From contig CAJUFA010000019.1 in the NCBI GenBank assembly GCA_910585725.1, forward strand, positions 1 through 63,102: a stretch of 63,102 nt of DNA, written 5' to 3'. A program made the translations under genes and the position numbers. Below are positions 52,683 through 61,086 of this stretch, piece by piece. Below the pieces are notes generated by a model that was not told the origin of the DNA, searched no databases, and worked only from the letters and a program-made list of their open reading frames with translations. Within the stretch, counting starts at the first letter, position 1, and each line of letters begins with the position of its first letter. The stretch is from an uncultured Dorea sp. Its GTDB lineage: Bacteria; Bacillota; Clostridia; Lachnospirales; Lachnospiraceae.

Positions 52683-54033
52683 ATTGCAGAAAAAATTTGT
52701 TATTCTATATACATTAAGCACCGGACTGATCATGACTTTCATCTTGTCCATTGCTTTTCTGTTCTATGCCTCGTCTCAGGAAAACCGTCAGAAATCAACC
52801 TTTCAGGAACATCTTTTTACATTAATGACCCAGCTCCAGGTTAATCCTCGCTTCGCGGATTCTTTTCTGGCACAAATGGAACAGAACAACCGGCTTATAA
52901 TTTACATTGAAGAAAACGGCACGCCGTTCTTCTTCCCCGGCGCTTACGAGACTCATACCGACCGGGAAATTCTGCTGAAAACCGCTGAAAAAGCAGTGCA
53001 AAAAGAAAGCATTTACAAGGATTCCCATCCCATTTCATCTGACCTTCTTCAATCATCCGTATTCCAGATCGCCGGAGACAAGAGGGACAGCTATCTTGGG
53101 AATATCCTGATCCTGCGCACAGCCTCAGGATATAAGAAATTAATCCTGCTCCTGGATATCACCGACAACCGTATAAAACTCCTGGAAACAGGATGCGTCT
53201 ATCTGCTGATCAATCTGTTCGGAATCCTGCTTCTCTTCCTGTCCGGACGCTGGTTTGTACGCCGCTCATTGAAACCATTGGAGGAAACTTACCAAAAGCA
53301 GCAGGACTTTGCCGCCGCCGCTTCTCATGAGCTTCGTTCGCCGCTTGCGGTAATCCAGACGACAGCCGACGCCATCACTGCCCGGCCCGAAGAATGCGGC
53401 AGACGCCTCTCTGTAATCAAAAGCGAATGCCGGCGCGGCAACATCCTGATCCAAAACCTTCTGTTACTGGTTTCGGCAGATCGGAACGAATGGTCCGTTA
53501 AAAAAAGAAAGTTTGAAATAGATGAACTACTGTTGAATCTGTTAGAATTGTATGAACCCCTATGTCTCTCCAAAGGGGGACGGCTGCTTTTAGAACTTCC
53601 TGCCGAACCGCTCCCTCCTGCATTGGCGGACCCGGATCTCTGCCGGCAGATACTCACAATATTGCTGGATAATGCTGTCTCATATGCATTATCTGACGAA
53701 TCCCTTTCAGCTCCTGAAGATAGTGAGCAGCACGAACCAACTTGCAGCACAGAAATCTCTGATACAGGACAGCGTCCGCCGAAGATCACGCTCATCGCAA
53801 AATCTCTTCAGGGACACGTCGTTGTTTCTGTCGTTGATCATGGTCCCGGAATCTCTGACAAGGAAAAATTATTGATTTTTGACCGATTCTATAGAAATGA
53901 TAAATCCAGAAGCAGCAAAGAACATTTCGGTCTCGGATTGTCTATCGCGGCCTCCCTTGCCGAAATCCAGGGAATCCGGCTTTCCGTAGAAGACACGGAG
54001 GGCGGGGGAAGTACATTCTCCGTAAAAATATAA
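52672..54033 (+). CDS. membrane sensor histidine kinase
   Basis: 453 residues. Two membrane segments (LSTGLIMTFILSIAFLFYAS and LLINLFGILLLFLSGRWFV) bracket an extracellular sensor domain of about 150 residues. The phosphorylated His lies in AAASHELRSPLAVI, the N-box is ILLDNAVSYAL, and G-boxes are VVDHGPGISDKEKLLIFDRF and HFGLGLSIAASLAE. An insert of about 30 residues rich in Ser, Glu and Pro follows the N-box. No clear HAMP domain. AAGGAGCGG precedes ATG. It pairs with the upstream regulator. Confidence 0.92.
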   Translation: MFPKLQKKFVILYTLSTGLIMTFILSIAFLFYASSQENRQKSTFQEHLFTLMTQLQVNPRFADSFLAQMEQNNRLIIYIEENGTPFFFPGAYETHTDREILLKTAEKAVQKESIYKDSHPISSDLLQSSVFQIAGDKRDSYLGNILILRTASGYKKLILLLDITDNRIKLLETGCVYLLINLFGILLLFLSGRWFVRRSLKPLEETYQKQQDFAAAASHELRSPLAVIQTTADAITARPEECGRRLSVIKSECRRGNILIQNLLLLVSADRNEWSVKKRKFEIDELLLNLLELYEPLCLSKGGRLLLELPAEPLPPALADPDLCRQILTILLDNAVSYALSDESLSAPEDSEQHEPTCSTEISDTGQRPPKITLIAKSLQGHVVVSVVDHGPGISDKEKLLIFDRFYRNDKSRSSKEHFGLGLSIAASLAEIQGIRLSVEDTEGGGSTFSVKI

Positions 54034-54110
54034 AGAATCCTGTCTTTATACAAATGTACTCCTCTCCCTTTCGTTCCGTAATCTTCGACTGCCGGAATCC
54101 TGTCGGTTCT

Positions 54111-54368
54111 TTAGCGATGCTCCAGATGAAGATATTTCTCCCTGGTAGCAAGTCCACCGCGTATATGTCTCTCAGACTTATTGAGATCCAGAATTTTCCG
54201 GGCTTCTGCCGCCAAAGACGGATTAACCTGAAGCAGTCTTTCTGTTACGTCTTTATGTATAGTACTCTTGCTGACTCCAAATGCCTTCGCCGTCTGCCTT
54301 ACCGTTGCCTTATTTTCAATGATATAATATGCGATCTCGACTGCCCGCTCCTCAATATAATCTTTCAT
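54111..54368 (-). CDS. spoIIID: sporulation transcription factor SpoIIID
   Basis: 85 residues, the normal SpoIIID length. The sequence KDYIEERAVEIAYYIIENKA followed by the HTH TVRQTAKAFGVSKSTIHKDV and the basic C-terminal tail is characteristic. It acts in the mother cell to switch sigma-E and sigma-K genes. Presence of a well-kept spoIIID behind a sigma-E type promoter shows a spore-forming lineage. AGGGG is about 6 nt before ATG. It converges on the sensor kinase gene. Confidence 0.93.
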   Translation of the reverse strand: MKDYIEERAVEIAYYIIENKATVRQTAKAFGVSKSTIHKDVTERLLQVNPSLAAEARKILDLNKSERHIRGGLATREKYLHLEHR

Positions 54369-54396
54369 ACAAAACCCCTGCGCTCATTGTTTTTAC

Positions 54397-54426
54397 AATG
54401 TATGCAAAGGTACTTTTTCATATTCC
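54397..54426 (-). promoter_or_regulatory. candidate sigma-E promoter of spoIIID
   Basis: On the minus strand GGAATATG (54,426-54,419), 14 nt, CATACATT (54,404-54,397), matching the sporulation sigma-E pattern, 28 nt before ATG. A small CATTGT/ACAATG hairpin is in the leader. The remaining 54,427-54,685, up to the hsdR stop, is AT-rich and shows nothing I can name. Confidence 0.7.
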
Positions 54427-54685
54427 TTTTTTCACTAAAACAGCTCAAACATCAATAACATATTAAAAAGCACATCCTTCGGTAAGCTCTCACCCATACC
54501 AGCATGAGAAAAGTCTTCCGAAACACAAAGAAAAAGTAATTATATGGCTACACTTTTTATATACTTCAATCCACTGAACATAATACTCATAAAATAATGC
54601 TGTTCTGTTCATATCACAGAGAATAAGTTCCATCTCTTTCCGAAATACTTACGCTGATATAAACAATTAAAAAGCAACTTTCAAA

Positions 54686-57679
54686 TTATACAACCATTAA
54701 AAGCGGTTTTATTTCTTCATCCAGAAGTTTTCTTAACTCCGCCATCATCTTTGTATAATATTTAAACTTTGGAAGTGCTTTTTCCCGAGATGATTTATAG
54801 CTTGTATAATCCACAGTCATTTTAATTGCGTTTTCGTTTGGAATTTCTCCGTTTTGATAATGTGTTGCCGCATACATCACATCATCCTTAGATGCATGCC
54901 AGATAATACAAAAATCAGAAATCACACGCTCGATACAATCCTGTTTCATATTTTCCACAATATGAAGAATGGACTGTCCCCTGTATTTTGTATCATCCAT
55001 TTCAATTTCTGCAATCAGATTCGACATAATATTCGCGACTTTTGGATTCTCTTTCCGCAAATCCCCTACATATTGTTTCACTTCATCAATTTTTTTCTGA
55101 CGTTCTTTTGGCGTAACTTCTTCCATTTCATCATAAGGTGTAACGATATTCTGAATCAGATTAATAATATATTCATAATCAATCTTTGTAGTGCTGTATG
55201 CCATCAGCTCATAGTCTTGATCAATTTCTATATCATCTCCGCCATCTTTCCCATCCAGACCATCAGGTTCTTCTCCCTTTGCATCTTTGATTTCCTGTAC
55301 AACATTTTTATAATGTCCTACATAGTCATCATATTCTTCTTCAGAAACTTCATATTCTTTTAACATGCTGTCATCATATGCAGTAAACGACTTTAACTGT
55401 GCAAACAAAGAGTCAAACTCCTGAAACATTTTTGCAAATATTTTCTTCTCATTCAAAGACAGGGTTGGAATTACTTCCGGTTTTTCAGCAGAGACACGAA
55501 GCGCTGCAAGCGCTTTCCTGAAAGCGGATTCCACTTCATTCCATTCTGCCATAAGCGCCTCTTTTGTTCCGCCGGCAGAATAGAGTTTTACTGCATTATC
55601 AACCGCTTCCTTAAAAAGAACCGGCGCCTGAAATGTAACGATCTGTCCATATGTTTTATTCTTATCAAAAATTCGATTTGTTCTTGAAAATGCCTGGATC
55701 AGGTCATGCGGACCCATCGGCTGTCTGTCCATAAAAATCGCAGACATACACGGAGCGTCGAATCCTGTCAGTAAGCGATCTACTACAATTACTAAATCCA
55801 ATTGTTCATTTCTGCTTTTATATTTGGAATCTTTTCTTGCAAGACGCTTATTTAAGTTTCCATTATATCCCTGTATCTGAGACAATTCATATGTCGTGCC
55901 AAACATTCCATTATAGTCATCCAGAGATTTTTGCATTTTCTCCTGATTAACCTGAGAACCTTCCTCATTTTCTGTTACAGAATAGGTAATTGCAAACTTC
56001 GGGAAATCCGGCAGGACCTGTTTAATTCGCTCATCAATTGTAAGAGATGTTTCTCCATTTTTTACCCTCGTCAATAATTCGTAATACTGCTGTGCTCTCT
56101 GAATCGAACTTGTGGTAAGCAATCCCTCGTAAGTCTGTCCTTTTCCATTTTGAAAACCTAGTTTGTGATAAGACTTATTCAAAATGATATCCAATACTTT
56201 TAACATATGTGTTTCGTTGTCATATACACTGCTGTCCGTTTCATCTTCCACATCTTTTGGTCCATTATGTTCTACCTGAAATCCAAGCACTGCCTTATCA
56301 TGAATTGCATTTTGAATCGTATATTTGTGCAGACGTTCCCCATATAAATCTTCTGTCGTTCTTGGAAGGTCTCCCTTTTGCGGATATGGATTTTCTGCAA
56401 ATCTTGGTGTACCCGTAAATCCATACCATAAAGATCGGCTAAAAAACCTCTCCAACTCTCTTTTTGTTCCTGGACTAACCGCACGATGACACTCATCCAC
56501 AACAAATGCAATTCTGAGATTCTTAATTTTTCGATATTCCGGTGTTTCTTCTTTTAATTTCTTTGCAATCAGAATATGTAGTTTCTGGATGGTAGTAACA
56601 ATCACCTGTCTGTCATCAGATTTTAATTTTTTCTTTAAATCATTTACATTATTCGTTTCATCTACATCTACCAAATCATTATTTGCATAAGCCTGAAATG
56701 CCATGGTCGTCTGTGTGTCCAAATCTTTGCGGTCTATCAGGAAAATCGCTTTGTCAATGGACGGAATATCCATCAGCAGATTTCTGGTTGCTTTATAAGA
56801 TGTCAATGTTTTCCCAGAGCCTGTCGTATGCCATACATATCCTGATTTTCCCTGTTTAGATGCTTCTCTAATTGCCTCGATTGCATGAATCTGATATGGG
56901 CGCAGCAATATTAAACGCTTAGCATCTTCGTCTAATACTGTATATCTCGAAATCATCTCATGCGCTTCTGGAATACGGAGTACACTCTTAGCAAAATCAA
57001 GATAATTCGAAACTGGTTTATTCTCACGATCCAGCCATCCACTAATGAACTTGGAATTTAATTCTGTATCACCAGCGGCTGAAAAATATTTTGTGTCCAC
57101 ACCATTGCTGATTACAAACATCTGCACCGCTGAAAAAATTCCGGTAAATTTACCCTCTCCAATATATTTTTTAATCTGCCGGAACCCCTCCATATATGAG
57201 TGCTGCTTATTTTTCAATTCTATATGAATCATTGGAAGACCATTGATCATCAATGTCACATCGAAACGTCTATCTCTTCTTGGAATTGCTTTGTCATCAT
57301 CTGACTTCAATGTGCTATATTGATTGATTACTTCATAAACACTACTGCCACCGGCAATATGTTCATGGTTCATTACTACAAGATGCAGTCGCTCAGTATC
57401 ACGCTGTACATGAACCTGAACCTTTCCATTTTCTCCAACCAGCCATTCCCCCGCTTTATAAAATGATGAAAACTGTAACTGGTTTTTTACCTGCTCAAAT
57501 TCTGCATCAGATAAATTTTCTCCGTTTAAACGTTCTTTATTATTTTGCTCCAAAATATACCTGAAATTTCCCCATAAATCTTCTTCTGTTTTCAAATCTT
57601 CTCTATATATCCATTGAGAATCTCCGTAGACCAACTCCTCAATCAATTTTTGCTCTATTATCGCCTCTAATTCTGGCAT
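54686..57679 (-). CDS. hsdR: type I restriction endonuclease subunit R
   Basis: 997 residues, full length. The N-terminal nuclease domain (PD-(D/E)xK) is visible around RRFDVTLMINGLPMIHIELK. The helicase motor has Walker A VWHTTGSGKTLTSYKATRNL, DECH box AFVVDECHRAVS, motif III GFTGTPRF and motif VI QAFSRTNRIFD. The C-terminal part is acidic and helical. AAAGGAGG precedes ATG. HsdR cuts DNA only in complex with HsdM and HsdS, both of which are damaged here, so this intact subunit is probably idle unless served by another locus. Confidence 0.93.
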   Translation of the reverse strand: MPELEAIIEQKLIEELVYGDSQWIYREDLKTEEDLWGNFRYILEQNNKERLNGENLSDAEFEQVKNQLQFSSFYKAGEWLVGENGKVQVHVQRDTERLHLVVMNHEHIAGGSSVYEVINQYSTLKSDDDKAIPRRDRRFDVTLMINGLPMIHIELKNKQHSYMEGFRQIKKYIGEGKFTGIFSAVQMFVISNGVDTKYFSAAGDTELNSKFISGWLDRENKPVSNYLDFAKSVLRIPEAHEMISRYTVLDEDAKRLILLRPYQIHAIEAIREASKQGKSGYVWHTTGSGKTLTSYKATRNLLMDIPSIDKAIFLIDRKDLDTQTTMAFQAYANNDLVDVDETNNVNDLKKKLKSDDRQVIVTTIQKLHILIAKKLKEETPEYRKIKNLRIAFVVDECHRAVSPGTKRELERFFSRSLWYGFTGTPRFAENPYPQKGDLPRTTEDLYGERLHKYTIQNAIHDKAVLGFQVEHNGPKDVEDETDSSVYDNETHMLKVLDIILNKSYHKLGFQNGKGQTYEGLLTTSSIQRAQQYYELLTRVKNGETSLTIDERIKQVLPDFPKFAITYSVTENEEGSQVNQEKMQKSLDDYNGMFGTTYELSQIQGYNGNLNKRLARKDSKYKSRNEQLDLVIVVDRLLTGFDAPCMSAIFMDRQPMGPHDLIQAFSRTNRIFDKNKTYGQIVTFQAPVLFKEAVDNAVKLYSAGGTKEALMAEWNEVESAFRKALAALRVSAEKPEVIPTLSLNEKKIFAKMFQEFDSLFAQLKSFTAYDDSMLKEYEVSEEEYDDYVGHYKNVVQEIKDAKGEEPDGLDGKDGGDDIEIDQDYELMAYSTTKIDYEYIINLIQNIVTPYDEMEEVTPKERQKKIDEVKQYVGDLRKENPKVANIMSNLIAEIEMDDTKYRGQSILHIVENMKQDCIERVISDFCIIWHASKDDVMYAATHYQNGEIPNENAIKMTVDYTSYKSSREKALPKFKYYTKMMAELRKLLDEEIKPLLMVV

Positions 57680-57746
57680 AATATTTTCCTCCTTTGTTCC
57701 AATTAGTGAAATTTCATATGATATACTGTATTTCTTTCACAAAATA

Positions 57747-57761
57747 ACTTCCGCTGGTGAA
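57747..57761. repeat. 15-bp direct repeat, fragment of hsdS repeat (copy A)
   Basis: ACTTCCGCTGGTGAA, identical to 58,720-58,734 inside the hsdS 3' half and one base different from 59,308-59,322. In hsdS it encodes the LHQRK repeat; here it lies outside any gene, as a scrap of an hsdS-like sequence before hsdR. Confidence 0.75.
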
Positions 57762-57780
57762 AAATTATAACCTGTTATAC

Positions 57781-58011
57781 TTATATCTCTGCCTGAATAA
57801 TATGCCCAAAATTCATCTCGTCTTTGAAAAGATCGTATATATATTCTGAACTTTCCAAATACAAACCTGTTTCCTTATCTTGCAACTTTTCAAATACTTC
57901 CGAATAATAAAATTTATTCATTGCTTCATCGTATTCAATATTCTGATCTGTGGCAAGCATATCAACAATATCCTGAATTATATATTCTATTATTTGGTCT
58001 TGTTTACTCAT
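57781..58011 (-). CDS. small acidic protein of DUF3791/DUF3990-type cassette
   Basis: 76 residues from ATG 58011, with GGAGG 9 nt upstream; the upstream gene's stop lies between site and start, so the pair is coupled. The chain is acidic and helical (IIEYIIQDIVDMLATDQNIE, YSEVFEKLQDKETGLYLESS). I do not recognise a named family with certainty. Similar small proteins accompany DUF3990 genes and may be the antitoxin-like partner. Unrelated to restriction-modification in sequence. Confidence 0.6.
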   Translation of the reverse strand: MSKQDQIIEYIIQDIVDMLATDQNIEYDEAMNKFYYSEVFEKLQDKETGLYLESSEYIYDLFKDEMNFGHIIQAEI

Positions 58012-58012
58012 A

Positions 58013-58552
58013 CTAATCATCCTCCTTTCGCAAAAGCCTAATCCCCTTTTCCGTGTGAAAAGAATATTGTGAAGATGTTTTCTTATATATCATTCCTTTC
58101 AGTAATGTCTCAAAGTCAATAATTTCATTCTCATATTGACGAAATAGTAATGCCATATTATCATCTGCGACAGGACCGATAACAATATCGTATTTATTAT
58201 CTTTGTTACACAGAGTATTAACTTCATCTGTAAATGCTCTATTCCTATTATTCATTACAAATTTTGCCCATTCTTCTGTTGTCTGTAGTCCAAAATCCTT
58301 AATTTTAATATCTGACATTTCCTCCATATCTGTTAAATAAAAGCCCTTTCCAAAATCTAATGTGTGTTCCACTTCATAATTTTCTTTTATAAAAGCAATG
58401 CCTTTAAATTGAAAAAGATAACGGAATGATTCTTGTATACTGAGATTATGCTGTTGAGCAAATTCATTTACACACGCAACGGTAAAACCAATCTTTTTTT
58501 CTGTTCGCTCATTCAAAACCTCTCGCTTTTCTATTCTTTTTACTATTCCCAT
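58013..58552 (-). CDS. DUF3791-DUF3990-like fusion protein (putative ADP-ribosyltransferase-fold toxin)
   Basis: About 179 residues from ATG 58552; a TTG frame opening at 58651 is possible but its extra residues look non-native. Residues about 20-65 (IGFTVACVNEFAQQHNLSIQ, ESFRYLFQFKGIAFIKENYE) resemble DUF3791. The chain then runs straight into DFGKGFYLTDMEE and YDIVIGPVADDNMALL, which resemble DUF3990, but the usual first strand of DUF3990 is missing. This looks like two normally separate neighbours joined by a deletion. DUF3990 is, as I recall, related to ADP-ribosyltransferases. Whether it is active is doubtful. Confidence 0.6.
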   Translation of the reverse strand: MGIVKRIEKREVLNERTEKKIGFTVACVNEFAQQHNLSIQESFRYLFQFKGIAFIKENYEVEHTLDFGKGFYLTDMEEMSDIKIKDFGLQTTEEWAKFVMNNRNRAFTDEVNTLCNKDNKYDIVIGPVADDNMALLFRQYENEIIDFETLLKGMIYKKTSSQYSFHTEKGIRLLRKEDD

Positions 58553-58666
58553 CCATTTAACGTATACCGAAACACATCGTAAGCCATACCATTTTTTTAT
58601 ATCATCACTCTGCGTATAATTTATTCTTTCGCCAGTCTGATTTTTCCTCAAAATCTTGTCAATTAT

Positions 58667-59191
58667 TTAAACAAACATATTTTGCAACATATATTTCTTG
58701 ATTTTCACTAATTCATCACACTTCCGCTGGTGAAGGGTGATGAGGGTATCCAAAGATTCAATGTAGTCTCCAATTTTCTTCTGCTCATCACAGGATGTGT
58801 ATGGAATTTTGATAGTTTTCATTCCATCAATATCTATGCTTCTACCATCTCTTATACCATACACATGTGGCACTAGTTTATGCTTAATAAATTCGTATGA
58901 ACGGAAATATGAATAGTAAAATCTTGAATCTATATTATCCCCATGAAACGTATGATACGCAGGGCTTATCAAGCCATTATGGTTAGACTTTTCAAGTCCA
59001 CCTTCAAAGGATCTAAGATGAACAATGAAATCATTTTCACATACCATTTTGTATCCTGATAAACTTAATTTATCATATTGTAAGTTACGGTCTGATTCTT
59101 CTCTAAGAACTGTTCCACCACCTTGAATAATTGTTAATACCTGAAACTCAGGATGGTTCTTTTCAGAGTATTCTTGGAACACATCTCCCAT
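58667..59191 (-). CDS. hsdS: HsdS specificity subunit, C-terminal half (split gene)
   Basis: 174 residues from an internal ATG. It is the second half of one hsdS frame: the in-frame sequence before it reads GFTGDWEQRKMGDVF, the usual start of a second recognition domain. The domain ends in the helical repeat DTLITLHQRKCDELVKIKKY. A single codon (TAA at 59,222-59,224) separates it from the first half. No good ribosome site lies before 59,191, so expression as a separate half-subunit is uncertain. Contains the 15-bp repeat copy B (58,720-58,734). Confidence 0.8.
   Translation of the reverse strand: MGDVFQEYSEKNHPEFQVLTIIQGGGTVLREESDRNLQYDKLSLSGYKMVCENDFIVHLRSFEGGLEKSNHNGLISPAYHTFHGDNIDSRFYYSYFRSYEFIKHKLVPHVYGIRDGRSIDIDGMKTIKIPYTSCDEQKKIGDYIESLDTLITLHQRKCDELVKIKKYMLQNMFV
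58720..58734. repeat. 15-bp direct repeat in hsdS (copy B)
   Basis: Same 15 bases as 57,747-57,761. The two copies flank the DUF3791/DUF3990-like cassette in the same orientation, about 960 nt apart. Confidence 0.75.
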
Positions 59192-59221
59192 TTTACGCTG
59201 TTCCCAATCGCCAGTAAATCC

Positions 59222-59863
59222 TTAAAATCGAATTTCTGGAACTTTCATCCCATTTTGCGGAAACATTTTTTGAAGCATATATTTTTTCAATTTTTTAGTC
59301 TCATCACACTTACGCTGGTGAAGAGTGATGAGGTGGTCGAGATTTTGAAAATACCTTCCAATTTTCATTTGTTCTTTATAATCTGGTAACATCAAATCAA
59401 AATCTGACAGTACTTCTTTAGTAATTGTTTTTATAGTTCCACCTGGTGCTTTTCTTGCTTCTTCAATAAATTTTTTCTTAATAATATAAGCCCAAAAAAT
59501 GTAATCTATTTTCTCTTTATATTTTTCAAATATCAGAACTGTTCTATCCACAAATACCCCATATTGCGTGATTGCTACACGTCCTATACTTCCTTGTAGT
59601 GTTACTAAAACAGTGTTTTTATCGGCATATACGCTCATTGGTTGTGCTAATTTACTTATCTTTTGTTTTGTATTAACTACCAAATTCATCTCATCTGTTA
59701 CATCTGCAACTTGTACGAATGGCATAGCTCCTTCACCATCATACCACTCCTTATTTCCATATGGTTGAGGAAAAGAACCTCGTCTATATTCAGCCACGTC
59801 CCCCAACTTACGCTGTTCCCAATCGACAGTAAATCCTTTAAAGCGAATTTTGGGTTTTCCCAT
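59222..59863 (-). CDS. hsdS: HsdS specificity subunit, N-terminal half (ends at premature stop)
   Basis: 213 residues from ATG 59863 (GAGGGG 8 nt upstream). It holds the first target recognition domain, beginning KIRFKGFTVDWEQRKLGDVA, and the conserved helix ITLHQRKCDETKKLKKYML. The frame ends KVPEIRF-stop exactly where a second IRFKGFT motif should read Lys. In the first domain this codon is AAA; here it is TAA, a one-base change. Without the stop the protein would be about 398 residues, normal for HsdS. Half-length HsdS proteins can sometimes dimerise and function. Confidence 0.85.
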   Translation of the reverse strand: MGKPKIRFKGFTVDWEQRKLGDVAEYRRGSFPQPYGNKEWYDGEGAMPFVQVADVTDEMNLVVNTKQKISKLAQPMSVYADKNTVLVTLQGSIGRVAITQYGVFVDRTVLIFEKYKEKIDYIFWAYIIKKKFIEEARKAPGGTIKTITKEVLSDFDLMLPDYKEQMKIGRYFQNLDHLITLHQRKCDETKKLKKYMLQKMFPQNGMKVPEIRF

Positions 59864-59868
59864 ATTTA

Positions 59869-60921
59869 TCACCCCTCAATCATTTCAACAAGACAGTTTA
59901 AGGATGACATAATATCCTGATCAGAAGATGTTAAATCCTTTAAGCAAGATAACACTTCTTTCTGTGCCTTTTTTATCTCGTCATCAGTCTGTTTCATTTC
60001 TGTCAAAAGTTCATTTAAATTAATCTCTTCTTCTTTTTCAAAATTATCCACATACCTTGGAATATTAAGGTTGAAATCGTTCTTCTCAATATCTTCAAAG
60101 CTGGCAAGATAAGATTCTTTGTCTATTGTTTCTCGTTTGTGATACAAATCTACAATGGAATCTATATGCCCGTCCGTCATTGTATTTTGTTTTTTACCCT
60201 TTTCAAATTTTTTCGAAGCGTCTATAAACAAGACGTCTCTTCCATCTCTGTGTTTCTTTAAAACAACGATACAAGTTGGAATTGATGTATTATAAAATAA
60301 ATTTGCCGGTAATCCAATTATTGCATAAATATTTCCAGAACGTAATAATTTTTCTCGAATTTTTCCTTCTGCCGCTCCTCTGAATAACACACCATGCGGT
60401 AATACAATTGACATTGTTCCATTATTTTTCAGATGATACAGACCATGTAACAGGAAAGCATAATCAGCTTTTGACTTCGGCGCCAGAACTCCATAATCGC
60501 TAAAACGTTCATCTTGCAGAAAGCCAGCGGCTGCACTCCATTTCGCTGAATATGGCGGATTCATCAATACCATATTAAAATCAGTTTCTTCTTCCGTTGG
60601 CCAATCACTGTCTAAAGTATCACCATTTCTCAGTCTTTGATTTTCCGGTGCAATACCATGCAAAAACATGTTCATGCGTGCCAGATTATATGTAGATGTC
60701 ATCAATTCTTGTCCGTAATATTTAATATAAATTGACTCCAGTGCATATTTTTTAGCATTCAATAAAAGAGAACCCGAACCCATACACGGGTCATAAACAG
60801 ACAAACCTTTTTTGCTCTCCTGTCCGGAAATAGCAATTCTGGTTAATATTTTGGAAACAGCCTGCGGTGTATAGAATTCACCAGCTTTTTTTCCAGTTTC
60901 AGACGCAAATTGACCAATCAA
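59869..60921 (-). CDS. hsdM: HsdM DNA methyltransferase, 5'-truncated
   Basis: About 350 residues against the usual 480-520. The catalytic domain is intact: FASETGKKAGEFYTPQAVS, SAM motif I YDPCMGSGSLLL and the adenine-methylase motif IV LMNPPYSAKW. Homology continues upstream to about 60,957 (PLQNVTGNAYEYLIGQ), but there is no ATG, only TTG at 60,921, and an in-frame TGA at 60,967-60,969. The N-terminal helical domain that contacts HsdS is missing, replaced by a terminator and the PIN-gene end. Probably a pseudogene. Confidence 0.85.
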   Translation of the reverse strand: MIGQFASETGKKAGEFYTPQAVSKILTRIAISGQESKKGLSVYDPCMGSGSLLLNAKKYALESIYIKYYGQELMTSTYNLARMNMFLHGIAPENQRLRNGDTLDSDWPTEEETDFNMVLMNPPYSAKWSAAAGFLQDERFSDYGVLAPKSKADYAFLLHGLYHLKNNGTMSIVLPHGVLFRGAAEGKIREKLLRSGNIYAIIGLPANLFYNTSIPTCIVVLKKHRDGRDVLFIDASKKFEKGKKQNTMTDGHIDSIVDLYHKRETIDKESYLASFEDIEKNDFNLNIPRYVDNFEKEEEINLNELLTEMKQTDDEIKKAQKEVLSCLKDLTSSDQDIMSSLNCLVEMIEG

Positions 60922-60995
60922 ATACTCATAAGCATTTCCAGTGACGTTTTGTAAAGGACTTTTTAATCATATTCACAAAAATTTTACATTTTAGG

Positions 60996-61033
60996 GCAAA
61001 AAAAGAACCGGGAACCTGTTTTTAGATTCCCGG
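60996..61033 (-). terminator. intrinsic terminator of the PIN-domain gene
   Basis: A 7-bp stem CCGGGAA / TTCCCGG with a 12-nt loop, then TTCTTTTTTT on the minus strand, about 55 nt after the PIN gene stop. It stands where the 5' part and promoter of hsdM should be. Confidence 0.8.
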
Positions 61034-61086
61034 CTGCGGTCTTTGTTTATGCTCTTGATTCTGTAAACACAATAATCACAAATCTT

